Below, piece after piece: positions 16,870 through 25,754 of a DNA stretch of 64,000 nucleotides (within the stretch, counting starts at the first letter, position 1; the number at the start of each line of letters is the position of its first letter). Source of the stretch: Bradyrhizobium sp. ISRA464. GTDB lineage: Bacteria > Pseudomonadota > Alphaproteobacteria > Rhizobiales > Xanthobacteraceae. The DNA is taken from positions 7,316,001 through 7,380,000 of the forward strand of contig NZ_CP094526.1 of NCBI RefSeq assembly GCF_029910095.1, given 5' to 3'. The translations under genes and the position numbers were made by a program. The notes beneath the pieces were generated by a model. That model was not told the DNA's origin and did no database searches. It saw nothing but the letters and a program-made list of their open reading frames with translations.

Positions 16870-18591
16870 CTATCTCAGGCTGTAGACGATCAGGGCGCCG
16901 TCGTCGCGCGGCATGCTCTTGTAAACGCCGCCGAAGGTCGGTGCGTAGTCATCCGACAGCATGCCGCCGAAGCCCGCGGTGACGGCGATATATTGCTTGC
17001 CGCCTACGTCGTAGCTGATGATTCCGCCCTGATGACCCGTGCCGTCGGAGTGGTTCCACAGCTCGGTTCCTGTCTCGGCATCGTAGGCATGAAGGATACC
17101 GCGCGAGTCAGGCACGAACACGAGATTTCCCGCGGTCGACAGGACGCTGCCGAGCGGCGGCTCGGGGTAGCGAACTTCCCACTTCTTAGCCCCCGTCACA
17201 GGATCGCGCGCATCCAGGTGGCCATAAATGTCGCCGCTAGGAGTAGGCGCCAACTTGAAGTCGGCGCCGATGTTCAGCTGGGCCTGTGGGACGGTCACCG
17301 GCGTCGTCTTCATGACCGTGAGGTTCATGCACCATTCCTGGCCAAGCTTGTAGTAGAGGCCCGTCTTGGGATTGTAGGAGCCTGAGTTCCAGCTGAAGCC
17401 GCCACCAATGTATGGGCACAGCGGCGGGTCGACTTTCCCCGCCGTGAAGTCGCGGCGGCCAATCAGTTCGCCGGTCTTGGGATCGATGTTCTTGACGAAA
17501 TTACTGTTCTCGACGAGCCGCCAGACGTTCTTCAGGCCGGCGTTGCGGTCATAGACAAAGACGTAGCCGCTCTTGTTGGGGTGCACGACGAGCTTCTGGC
17601 CGTCGCGTTCGAGCATCACGAACTCTCCGACGGCGCTATCGAAGTCCCAAGCATCGTGCGGCAGCTCCTGATGATAGAATTTCAGCTTGCCAGTATCGAT
17701 ATCGAGACCGATCACCGAGCTCGTATAAAGGTTGTCGCCCGGGCGAGCACCCTGCGTCTTGTAATCGTTGCCCGACCAGTCGTAGAGCGGCGCCGGGTTG
17801 GCGGTGCCCCACCAGACGGTGTTGGTCTCGGAATCGTAGGTGCCCGGCATCCAGCCGCCACCCCCGCCGGTGCGCCAGGACTCATTTCCCCATGTCTTCA
17901 TGGCTTCGTCGGTGCCAGCAACCGTCAGAAACTCCCATTTCTTTTTGCCGGTGGCGGCGTCGACAGCAAAGATCGGGCCGCGGCCCGGCCATTCGCCACC
18001 CTGCGCGCCGATGATCACCGTGCCTTTGGCATAAAGCGGCGCACCGGTGAAGCCGACGGTCAGCTTCTCGGAGTCGAGCAATTTGTTCTCCCACTCGACC
18101 TTTCCGGTCTTCATGTTCAGCGCGATGAGACGACCATCTACCGTGCCGACATAGACCTTGCCTTCACCGATCGCGACGCCACGATTGTAGGGGGAGTGGG
18201 TCTGCCGAGCGATCAACGCTTCGTCCAGTTCCGGGAAATAGGACCAGATCACCTCGCCGGTGGCGCCATTCAGTGCAAAGACACGACTATAGGAGCCCGT
18301 GTAGTAGAGCACGCCGTCGGCCACCAGCGGCATTGACTGTAACCCGCGGGTGGATCGTCCCGGAATATGGATCCAGGCGACGCTCAAGTTGCCGACATTG
18401 CTGGAGTTGATCTGGGAAAGCGGACTGTAGTGATAGGATTTGTAGGAGCCGTGATAAGTCAGCCAGTCGTTCTGACCGCCAGCTTCGATTCGAGCGGTAT
18501 CGACCGATTGAGCTGACGCTGGTCGTGCAGCAAGCGTCGCGCTTATGGCCACGACGACAGGTAAAGAGTAATACCCCCATTGCCTTTTCAT
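16870..18591 (-). CDS. PQQ-dependent alcohol dehydrogenase, lanthanide-type active site
   Basis: The 573-residue precursor has a signal peptide (VVVAISATLAARPASAQ) and the eight-bladed propeller of methanol/ethanol dehydrogenases with repeated W-docking motifs (ATGEVIWSY, KTGKVEWEN, ATGKKKWEF, ETGTELWNH). Predicted metal ligands are Glu200 in QGGEWPGRG, Asn265 in TANPAPLYDW and Asp316 in PHDAWDFDS. Asp318, two residues after the catalytic Asp316, is the extra carboxylate that marks lanthanide-dependent XoxF/ExaF/PedH enzymes (Ala or Ser in calcium enzymes). The vicinal Cys-Cys that normally covers PQQ is absent: the place is filled by RQTHSPYNRG (129-138). Substrate could be an alcohol, aldehyde or polyol. 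A cytochrome and XoxJ-like gene follow in the same direction. Confidence 0.85.
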   Translation of the reverse strand: MKRQWGYYSLPVVVAISATLAARPASAQSVDTARIEAGGQNDWLTYHGSYKSYHYSPLSQINSSNVGNLSVAWIHIPGRSTRGLQSMPLVADGVLYYTGSYSRVFALNGATGEVIWSYFPELDEALIARQTHSPYNRGVAIGEGKVYVGTVDGRLIALNMKTGKVEWENKLLDSEKLTVGFTGAPLYAKGTVIIGAQGGEWPGRGPIFAVDAATGKKKWEFLTVAGTDEAMKTWGNESWRTGGGGGWMPGTYDSETNTVWWGTANPAPLYDWSGNDYKTQGARPGDNLYTSSVIGLDIDTGKLKFYHQELPHDAWDFDSAVGEFVMLERDGQKLVVHPNKSGYVFVYDRNAGLKNVWRLVENSNFVKNIDPKTGELIGRRDFTAGKVDPPLCPYIGGGFSWNSGSYNPKTGLYYKLGQEWCMNLTVMKTTPVTVPQAQLNIGADFKLAPTPSGDIYGHLDARDPVTGAKKWEVRYPEPPLGSVLSTAGNLVFVPDSRGILHAYDAETGTELWNHSDGTGHQGGIISYDVGGKQYIAVTAGFGGMLSDDYAPTFGGVYKSMPRDDGALIVYSLR

Positions 18592-19524
18592 GGGAACTCC
18601 TCCGCTTTTCCATTATGTTGGATGCTGGACGCGAGCGGCGCCCACGGTCGAGTAGGCGTATCGGCTCCTCACGATCACACACGCGCCAGCACGACCGTTT
18701 CACTACTTTCGCAGCTGCTGGTGCCCACCGCGTCGCTCCGATAGCGTACGATGGATTGAATCCACTGCCAATCGTGAAGTCGATGAGGTATGACTGTCAG
18801 ACTGTCAGCATTGCTGACCGTCTGACCGAACAAGCCAAATGGCATTCACCGGAAAATCTTGATGTGCCAGACGCTGGAGCAACAGTGCGAGCATACGCAA
18901 GGTCGCGCTCTTCCCGAAGCCACTGCCTTTTTACGACGCGGCACCGACGTACGACGCTTCGAATAGAGCGACGTCCTGGGGCGGCCTTCCCATAGATCAA
19001 ATAATTGCGTTGGTGAGGATTCGCTGGTAGCGGCGTTCCTGCCAGACTGATGCTCGTGCGAGCTCTGAGCGAGGTCAATGAACGACCGCAACTATGCCGG
19101 AAGGAGGATACCGGTGTTGCGCAAAATGCACTAAGATGCCCATACGCATCACCGAAAACGCATGCGCTGAGCGATTTGCAGAGCGCGTTCGCTCTGTCGG
19201 CATGGGACACGCTCTAGCTATCGCGTTCGCATCGAGACGTGTGGATGGCAGCTGAACAGCTCTCGATTTTTTCCGATAGAATGTCAGTCGCGTCGGCGAT
19301 CAGTGTGGCGTCCGGCGCGTCGTGCGTACTTCAACGAACTGATCGACGCGGGATATCGCTTAAGGCGATCCTTTCGGGCTGACGCCGGCTTGGCAGCGGC
19401 AGCGAGGATTCTAGCGAAGCGAATGAAAGGCGGTCTACCTGAAGTTGCTCCATCGAACTCGCCGGCCTTATGCCGGATTGCAGTCAGATCATCTCCCTTC
19501 CACCACAAACATGCGGAGGAAATC
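18592..19524. other. Long divergent intergenic region between PQQ dehydrogenase and lactonase
   Basis: No gene is supported in this 933-bp stretch between two divergent exported enzymes. It must hold both promoters. Its outstanding feature is the dyad at 18796-18826, annotated separately. Open frames here have biased, non-protein-like composition. Confidence 0.5.
18796..18826. promoter_or_regulatory. 31-bp dyad, candidate operator of the PQQ dehydrogenase/lactonase genes
   Basis: The left arm GTCAGACTGTCAGCA (18796-18810), a central T, and the right arm TGCTGACCGTCTGAC (18812-18826) are reverse complements at 14 of 15 positions. Each arm also contains two copies of GTCAG-like half-sites. The site lies 205 bp upstream of the dehydrogenase ATG. 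The odd spacer and symmetric arms suit a dimeric or tetrameric DNA-binding regulator; no regulator gene is adjacent. Confidence 0.5.
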
Positions 19525-20691
19525 ATGACAACTCCACTTACGTTTCGTGACCATGACAACAAGGCTGGCGGCCTCGCGCGCCGCACCTTGCTGAAGGGCG
19601 CGGCGGCCGCGCTCGCTGCGACCGCGGCAACCAAAGCTTCCGCCGCTGAGATGGCGGCGCCGCTCGGAGAGACTGGCGCGCCGACCAGGCTGACCGGTCG
19701 GCTGCCGTTGGGGCCATTGCCCGGAAGCCGCTATCCCGATCCCCACGTCGAGAATGCCAAAAAGCCGCAGGTCTCGTTCGGCGCCGCCGGTTTCCCAGGC
19801 TTTGCCGGTACTACAGCGGTCGAGCGCGTTGCAACCGGAATGCGCTGGGCTGAGGGGCCCGTCTATTTCGCGGCCGGCCGCTACGTGCTGTTCAGCGATA
19901 TTCCCAACAACCGCATCATGCGATTCTGCGAGGACGACGGGCACTTGAGCGTCTACCGCCAGCCCTCGATGAACTCGAACGGCAACACCATCGATCGGGA
20001 AGGACGCTTGATCACGTGCGAACATAGCGGGCGCCGCGTGACCCGGACCGAGCTCGACGGCTCGATCACGATCATCGCCGACAAATACAACGGCAAGAAG
20101 CTGAACTCGCCGAACGACGCGGCTGTCGCATCCGACGGTTCAATCTGGTTCACCGATCCGGTGTACGGGATCGGCGGCTATTACGAGGGCATCAAGGCCG
20201 AGCCAGAGCAAGCGAAGCATAATGTCTTCCGTGTCGACCCGAAGTCCGGCGACATCAAGGTCGTGGTGGATGACTTCGTCGAGCCCAATGGCATTGCATT
20301 GTCACCCGACGAGAAGAAGCTCTATGTGATCGATACCGGATTCACGGATAGTCCGAGCAACCCGTGCCATATTCGCGTGTTCGACGTAGACGTTGCCACC
20401 GGAAAGGTGTCGAACGGCAAAGTCGTTGTGGAGATACCCAAGCCTGGCATTACGGATGGCATGCGCCTTGATACCGCCGGCAACGTCTGGTGCTCGTCAG
20501 GCTGGGGGGATCCGAACGAGGACGGGGTGCGCTGCTACACGCCGGGCGGCGATCTGCTCGGCAAGATCCACATACCTGAGACCGTCGCCAATCTGTGCTT
20601 CGGCGGTCAGCAGCGAAATCGGCTCTACATCTGCGGCTCGACGTCGCTCTATGCGGTCTACACGAGTGCGGTGGGCGCGTTGAAGCCGTGA
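19525..20691 (+). CDS. Tat-exported SMP-30/gluconolactonase-family protein
   Basis: ATG 19525 follows GCGGAGGA, which decides the start. The ~388-residue product has a twin-arginine leader (GLARRTLLKGAAAALAATAA) and a six-bladed propeller of the SMP-30/gluconolactonase type. Landmarks are MRWAEGPVYF (Glu metal ligand), NGNTIDREGRLITCEHSGRR, KLNSPNDAAVASDGSIWFTDPVYG (Asn/Asp ligands) and EPNGIALSPDEKKLYVIDTG (Asn, Asp). It should hydrolyse a sugar lactone in the periplasm, a logical next step after periplasmic oxidation of an aldose or polyol. It is divergent from the PQQ dehydrogenase and shares its 933-bp regulatory region. Confidence 0.85.
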   Translation: MTTPLTFRDHDNKAGGLARRTLLKGAAAALAATAATKASAAEMAAPLGETGAPTRLTGRLPLGPLPGSRYPDPHVENAKKPQVSFGAAGFPGFAGTTAVERVATGMRWAEGPVYFAAGRYVLFSDIPNNRIMRFCEDDGHLSVYRQPSMNSNGNTIDREGRLITCEHSGRRVTRTELDGSITIIADKYNGKKLNSPNDAAVASDGSIWFTDPVYGIGGYYEGIKAEPEQAKHNVFRVDPKSGDIKVVVDDFVEPNGIALSPDEKKLYVIDTGFTDSPSNPCHIRVFDVDVATGKVSNGKVVVEIPKPGITDGMRLDTAGNVWCSSGWGDPNEDGVRCYTPGGDLLGKIHIPETVANLCFGGQQRNRLYICGSTSLYAVYTSAVGALKP

Positions 20692-21481
20692 GGCCGGCAA
20701 ATATCGGCAGCCAAATCCTAGGAGTCGTCCGTCAAGAAAACCCATTTGAGCGCTGGCGAGCCGACGAAGAGCCGGCCTGAACGTGGAAGCGTCAGCCAGG
20801 CGAGGACGAGATTGTAGGCGATAGCGTGAGGACGAGGTTGACGACCTTGTCCTCGCGCCCTGAACCGCCGAGCGGGCCAGAAAATTCGCGCGCTGTTCCA
20901 CCCCCATACACCTCTATAGCCCACACATTCGTGACTCGCTGTTCCCAATCTTTCCGACCGTGACCGACACTTGCCTCGACGTCGGCCAACGGGGAAGACC
21001 CGCATGGCCAAAGCGGCGCTCTTGACCCGAATGTATGGTCCGGCCGCGCGTTGCAAGAGGTTTCGGCAACCTGTCAGATGCGGTCTTGCATCAATGTATC
21101 CGGCCTCTGATTGGAGCGTGCTGTGCTCCGGGCCATCATGGATATCAGCACGCATTCGAGCTGATTAGCGGACAGGCCTCGAACGGGCCATTCGGGTCAC
21201 CAGTGTTCGCATGCGCCGGGAAGACCGATCTTCCATCGTCGTCGCATCCTCTCGCAGACCTCGGCGGGTAAGGGATGTTGGTTACATCATCTCGATAGCT
21301 CCTCACTTCGCGCTGTTCCTTTGTTCGTGCCTGGCGGTCGTTCCTTCGTCCCGGCCTGCGCGCGCAGACGCGCCGCGCGCAAGGGGCCGTCAAGGCCGGC
21401 CGTCGTGCTGTCCTGACGTCTTGCTCTACGCTGCCAGGCTGCGCCTTGACGGCCCCGAGCACGGCGCGAGGATCGGCCAGG
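20692..21481. other. Intergenic region and 3' flank of IS110 element
   Basis: No supported gene. The part from roughly 21300 onward is probably the non-coding 3' end of the IS110-family element. The first ~450 bp have minus-strand frames with fragments that look vaguely like transposase C-termini, but I cannot assign a family and do not call them. Confidence 0.3.
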
Positions 21482-22537
21482 TCAGGACGCCGTCTCCTCA
21501 GCCTTGACGCACTCGAAGGCACGTCCTTTGTTGAGAACCGCCCAGGCGATCCGGGCGAGCTTGTTGGCGAGCGCAATCGCCAGCACGTTGTGATGCAATC
21601 GCTTCTTGGCAGCTTCGATCCAAGATTTGAGGCCGTAGCGCTCCCAGCACTTCACCCTGACCAGCACCACCCATGCGGCTTGGACGAACAGCGCGCGTAG
21701 GTAGCGATTGCCGCGCCTTGATATCTTGCCGAGGATCGTGCGGTCGCCGGTCGATATCTGCTTCGGCACCAGTCCAAGCCAGGCGCCGAAGTCGCGGCCT
21801 TTCGAGAACACGTCTCCACTGCCAATCGCGGCGACCATTGCACTCGAGATAAGCGGTCCAATGCCGGGCACTGTCATCAGTCGCTCGCAAGCCTTATCTT
21901 GACGAGCCAGCGTTTCGATCTCGCTAGACAGCCCCTCGATACGCGCATCCAGCCGGCGCCAGTCGCCCGCCAGATCCTCGATGATGCGTAACATGCGAGG
22001 CGAGAGCACATCGGTGCGCGTCGCGAGGATACCCGGCAACTCGGATCGCAGGGAATGCAGGCCTTGGCGTACGGCGATGCCCCGCTCCAGCAGAAACGCA
22101 CGGATCTGATTGATGACGCCGGTACGCTGACTGACCAATCGATCGCGGACGCGGTGCAGCGCCTGAAGGTCGAGCTGATCGGCTGTCTTGGTTGCGACGA
22201 ATTTCATGGTCGGGCGTTGGACAGCCTCGGCGATGGCTTCCGCATCTCGGAAGTCATTCTTCTGTCCTTTCGAATACGGGCGCACGTCTTTCGCCGGCAT
22301 CAAGCGAGCGTCGTGGCCGAGCATTTGGAGCTTGCGACTGAGGTGATGCGCGCCGACGCAAGCCTCCATCCCGATCAAGCAGGGCGGGAAGTTGGCGAGC
22401 CGTCTTTCCACCTGGCTGCGTGACCACTTCTGCCGCAGCACGATGGCACCGCGGTGATCATGACCTACGAGGTGGAACGAGTTCTTGCCGATATCGATGC
22501 CGATCACGGCGACCGCTGTGTTGAGGTTCCGAGACAT
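21482..22537 (-). CDS. IS110-family transposase (element 1)
   Basis: The ~351-residue protein (ATG 22537) starts with the RuvC-like DEDD domain: AVIGIDIGKNSFHLVG, then IGMEACVGAHHLSR, and KNDFRDAEAIAEA. The C-terminal transposase_20 domain has MTVPGIGPLISSAMVAAIG and DFGAWLGLVPKQISTGDRTILGKISRRGNRYLRAL, where a Ser is the catalytic residue in this family. All expected acidic residues seem present, so it is likely intact. The upstream in-frame extension to 22597 is probably not translated. Confidence 0.9.
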   Translation of the reverse strand: MSRNLNTAVAVIGIDIGKNSFHLVGHDHRGAIVLRQKWSRSQVERRLANFPPCLIGMEACVGAHHLSRKLQMLGHDARLMPAKDVRPYSKGQKNDFRDAEAIAEAVQRPTMKFVATKTADQLDLQALHRVRDRLVSQRTGVINQIRAFLLERGIAVRQGLHSLRSELPGILATRTDVLSPRMLRIIEDLAGDWRRLDARIEGLSSEIETLARQDKACERLMTVPGIGPLISSAMVAAIGSGDVFSKGRDFGAWLGLVPKQISTGDRTILGKISRRGNRYLRALFVQAAWVVLVRVKCWERYGLKSWIEAAKKRLHHNVLAIALANKLARIAWAVLNKGRAFECVKAEETAS

Positions 22538-22921
22538 GGCGTGCTCCTTGACCTGAGCGCCCCTTGCCAGCTTCTCGCACTGGCGGGGCCGGAGCACGGC
22601 CGGACCATTCCATTCTGATGTCCCCAGTCAAGCACACAGCGCACGGTTTTCTCATCTCCACGAGGACTCATCGTGAAGTTCTTGCGCCGATGGATCGTGC
22701 AGAGGAGAAGGCGGGACCCAAAGACGTCGGTGAACAGGCTCTGATGCGCGGGTTGGATACCGCATTTCCGTTTTTTCGTCTGGGGCTGTCCTGGTCTAGC
22801 GTCGGGCGTCGATCGGATGATCGGCCACATAATGGGTTTCAGGATTTCCCCTGCCGTGGTCCCACCTTCACCTCTGCACGATTGATGTCTGCGACTACCC
22901 CTGATCCTGATTGCAACAAAA
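22538..22921 (-). other. 5' non-coding end of IS110 element 1, candidate bridge RNA region
   Basis: About 385 bp lie between the start of transposase 1 and the hairpin at the end of element 2. IS110-group elements carry a long 5' non-coding end that is transcribed into the bridge RNA guiding target choice (known for IS621 relatives). I see no coding frame of quality here. The exact RNA limits cannot be set without folding and comparison. Confidence 0.35.
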
Positions 22922-22975
22922 GGGGGCTGTGGGCCGGTCGAGCGCACCTCACGACTCGAGCGGTCCACAGCCCCC
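22922..22975. repeat. 21-bp imperfect inverted repeat at the 3' end of transposase 2
   Basis: The arms 22922-22942 and 22955-22975 match at 19 of 21 positions (outermost GGGGGCTGTGG / CCACAGCCCCC), with a 12-nt loop. It lies 8 bp past the stop of the second IS110 transposase. It may be a transcription terminator, a recombinase or guide-RNA related structure, or the element end. No T-run follows on the minus strand, which argues against a simple terminator. Confidence 0.6.
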
Positions 22976-22982
22976 AACGACG

Positions 22983-24101
22983 TTACGCCTGTCGAGGTGG
23001 CATGAGCTCGCGATTGATTGCCCAAATGAAGGCGGATAGCTCTCGGGCAATCGCCGTGACGATTACGGTTCGCCGCTTGCCCTTCCGCTCGAGTGAGCGG
23101 AAGCGTCCGCACAATCTGGTTTGCGCTTTCCACGCAATCTCTCGCGCGCGTCTCGGTGCGGCCTCCACCTTTGGCTGCTTGTCTCGGCTCACGCGCGGCG
23201 GATATCGATAGCTCCAGGCCGCCTCCACAAGAATACGTCGCGCCCGCCCATTACCGGCTTTGGTGATGCCGCCTCGCTTGACCTTGTCACCAGTCGAGTT
23301 TTCCGTGGGCACCAGACCCAGATAGCCCATCAGCTCGCGCGGATTTTGAAAGCGGGAGAGATCACCGATCTCGGCCAGCACCCCCACAGCCGCAATGAGA
23401 TCAATCCCCCGCATCGCCTGCAGGGCCGCGACAACCTCGGCAAGCGACCACTCGGCCACCACCTCGCGGATGGCATCCTCCAAACGCTCCATCCGCTCAC
23501 TTTCCTGGCGTATCCCCTCAAGTAACTCTTCGAATGCGATGCGCTGCTCGCGATGCTCGAGCTTCTGCGACATCAGCCATCTCATGTGGGCTGGTCCCCA
23601 CGTTGTCTTGCCCGGATAGATGCGTCCCAGCCGCAGCATCAATGACGAGATCTGTTGACGCTTGCCCTGGAGGTCCTTCTTTACTGCCTGACGGGCGCGC
23701 GAGAGATCGCGCATAGCCTCATGGCGCTCGTCCGGCACCCACACCGCGGTGAGCTCGCCCGCGCGCAACAGCTTGGCGAGGCTTACCGCATCGCGCCGGT
23801 TCGTCTTCACTCGATCGCCGGCCTTCTTCGGAACGAGCGAGGGAGCCACCACCAGGCAGTCATGGCCGAGGCTCTTGAGCAGTCTGTAGAGGCCATATCC
23901 TGTCGGCCCTGCTTCGTAGCAAAATGTCAGATGACAGCATTTCGCTGCAAGCTTTGCCACCAGCTTTCGGATCGTTGCCTCCGTGGCAGAAAACTCCCCG
24001 AGATATCGTACCTCGCCGCCACGGCCGCCTTCGGCAATGGCTATTGCATTGCGCGATTTTGACGTATCGATTCCGACAAAGACCTCGGTATGATGACCCA
24101 C
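22983..24101 (-). CDS. IS110-family transposase (element 2)
   Basis: The ~372-residue protein starts at GTG 24101, behind AGGAGGG at good spacing. The N-domain has VFVGIDTSKSRNAIAIAEGG, FCYEAGPTGYGLYRLL and VKTNRRDAVSLAKLLRAGELTAVWVP. The C-domain has LQAMRGIDLIAAVGVLAEIGDLSRFQNPRELMGYLGLVP and NSTGDKVKRGGITKAGNGRARRILVEAAW. These are the RuvC-like and Ser-containing halves of IS110 transposases. It looks intact and is clearly different from element 1. It separates the lactonase from the second sugar transporter. Confidence 0.9.
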   Translation of the reverse strand: MGHHTEVFVGIDTSKSRNAIAIAEGGRGGEVRYLGEFSATEATIRKLVAKLAAKCCHLTFCYEAGPTGYGLYRLLKSLGHDCLVVAPSLVPKKAGDRVKTNRRDAVSLAKLLRAGELTAVWVPDERHEAMRDLSRARQAVKKDLQGKRQQISSLMLRLGRIYPGKTTWGPAHMRWLMSQKLEHREQRIAFEELLEGIRQESERMERLEDAIREVVAEWSLAEVVAALQAMRGIDLIAAVGVLAEIGDLSRFQNPRELMGYLGLVPTENSTGDKVKRGGITKAGNGRARRILVEAAWSYRYPPRVSRDKQPKVEAAPRRAREIAWKAQTRLCGRFRSLERKGKRRTVIVTAIARELSAFIWAINRELMPPRQA

Positions 24102-24180
24102 GACTCGCCCTCCTTGTTTGAGGCTCTGCCCGGTCCATCCAGGCAACCCTCGTCGCAACATCGAAGGTGAGTCGCCTCAT

Positions 24181-24896
24181 TTTGTGGAGGGGACATACAG
24201 TCTAGCGGTCGTCACGTGGCTGCCCGGCGCGCTACTCGAAGATCAATGTTCCACTGTGATCGATGCATCCGCAAATGGTCGCAATCTTCGCTGTACGGTT
24301 TTCCATGACGCCTCCCGCAAATCGTTGCACGAGCATTGACCGTCCATCGCACAATTCGACCCTACTGCCCTCAAGTGCGGCCAACAGGAGTGCGCGCCCA
24401 GGGAGCATATGACAAATTGCTCTCGGCAATTGATGCTAGGCTGCATTCTTCTCCCGCGGGGGAAGCTGCTTACGCCACCGCTTTGGATAGCATTGTATGC
24501 AACTCAATAAGATAGAGCCGCCGGTCACCGTCAGCGGGCCGTCTTGCCAAGGACACTGCGGCGGTAAGCCGCTGATCCGACCATCGCCACGCGCCTCACA
24601 GCCACTGGGCAAAGCCTGCGCACGAGCACCCCAGAAGAATTCGCTGACGCGCTCGCTGCGCAACGACGGCGAATGGAGGAAATCGTTCGCCTCGTCGGCA
24701 AGAATCCTGGTTGAGCGATTGATCATGGGAGGAACCTGTCGATTGCGTTTTTGTGCGCGATCCAACCACGCCTCGAATCCACCGAGTAGGTTTCTACCGA
24801 GTAGGTTCAACTCCCGGGCTCGCAACAGCCGGTTCTTGCAATTGGTCGAACGGGAAATTCCAAGTTAGTTTCATACACGCGTTGGTCGAACAACAC
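24181..24896. other. Intergenic stretch downstream of sugar ABC operon 2
   Basis: About 700 bp without a convincing gene. One minus-strand frame (24436-24825) is open for 129 codons but its composition is unlike a protein and it matches nothing I recognise. It may include the 5' end of IS110 element 2, where its guide RNA could lie. Confidence 0.3.
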
Positions 24897-25748
24897 TTAC
24901 GCCCGTGGTGAACGCGGCAGTTCGACCTGAAAGCCCTTGACCAGCCAGTCGAACAACAGGCCATAGACGACAGCGAGCGGAAGCCCGACAATGGCTGTCG
25001 CCGCCATCAGTGCCTGCCAGTAATAGATATCGCCGCGGATCAATTCGGTCGGCACCCCGGCGCTCACGGTGCGACTCGCGGTCGAACTGACGAACACGGC
25101 CGCATAGATGTAGTCGCTCAGCGACAGCGCGAAAGCGAAGACGATGCAGGTCGTGATGCCCGGGACGGCCAGCGGCAGCGCCACGCGGAAGAAGACGCCG
25201 ATGCGGCTCCAGCCGTCGGTCAAGGCCGCCTCCTCGATCTCGCGCGGAATCGAACGGAAGAAGCTGAGCAGGAGCCAAGTGCAGAACGGAACCGTAATCG
25301 TCGGATAGACCAGAATCAACGACCACACCGTGTTGGCGAGGCCGAGCAAAGTCACGACCTCGTAAAGCGGGATGAAGAGCAGCGTAGGGGGAATGAGATA
25401 AACGAGAAAGATCGCAATGCTCGAATGCTCGCCCCAATGCCCCATCAGTCGCGCCAGGCTGTAGGCCGCAGGCACCGCGAGCACCAGCGTGATGGCAACG
25501 ACGACGACACCGATGAACAGTGAATTCCAGAGAAAGACCGGATAATTCGTCTCGGTGAACAGGAAGCCGATGTGGCTGAGCGTCGGGGGAAGATTGAACA
25601 GAAACGGATTGTTGGCCGGATCGTACAGATCGGCGTTGCGCTTGAAGGCGGTGATCAGCATCCACGCCGCCGGAAAGATTGCGAAGGCGCAGGACAATAG
25701 CAGCGCAGCGTAGAAGCCGACCATGCGAAGCGTTTGTCCCGTGCGCAT
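24897..25748 (-). CDS. Carbohydrate ABC transporter permease (MalG type), system 2
   Basis: The 283-residue protein has six transmembrane segments and the EAA loop EIEEAALTDGWSRIGVFFRVALPLAVPGI at about residue 178. The large loop after helix 1 reads TAFKRNADLYDPANNPFLF, a typical MalG/ThuG-like position. It is separated from the first permease by only 6 bp. Substrate is shared with the system 2 binding protein at 27849-29321. Confidence 0.88.
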   Translation of the reverse strand: MRTGQTLRMVGFYAALLLSCAFAIFPAAWMLITAFKRNADLYDPANNPFLFNLPPTLSHIGFLFTETNYPVFLWNSLFIGVVVVAITLVLAVPAAYSLARLMGHWGEHSSIAIFLVYLIPPTLLFIPLYEVVTLLGLANTVWSLILVYPTITVPFCTWLLLSFFRSIPREIEEAALTDGWSRIGVFFRVALPLAVPGITTCIVFAFALSLSDYIYAAVFVSSTASRTVSAGVPTELIRGDIYYWQALMAATAIVGLPLAVVYGLLFDWLVKGFQVELPRSPRA

Positions 25749-25754
25749 CGGTTG

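Larger units (their letters stand above)
21300..24180 (-). mobile_element. Two IS110-family insertion elements in tandem (approximate limits)
   Basis: Two different IS110-type transposase genes lie head to tail on the minus strand, 445 bp apart. IS110 elements lack classical terminal inverted repeats and make no long target duplication, so the outer limits cannot be fixed by eye; the values given are estimates from where recognisable sequence stops. The transposases share little sequence beyond family motifs, so this is two separate arrivals and not a duplication. Confidence 0.55.

Noticed and set aside
19303..19524. Upstream extension of the lactonase frame
   Set aside because: ATG 19525 has a strong ribosome site and gives a clean Tat leader; the extension is not protein-like.
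24436..24825. 129-codon minus-strand frame between IS110 element 2 and the ABC operon
   Set aside because: No recognisable domain, skewed composition, no ribosome site.
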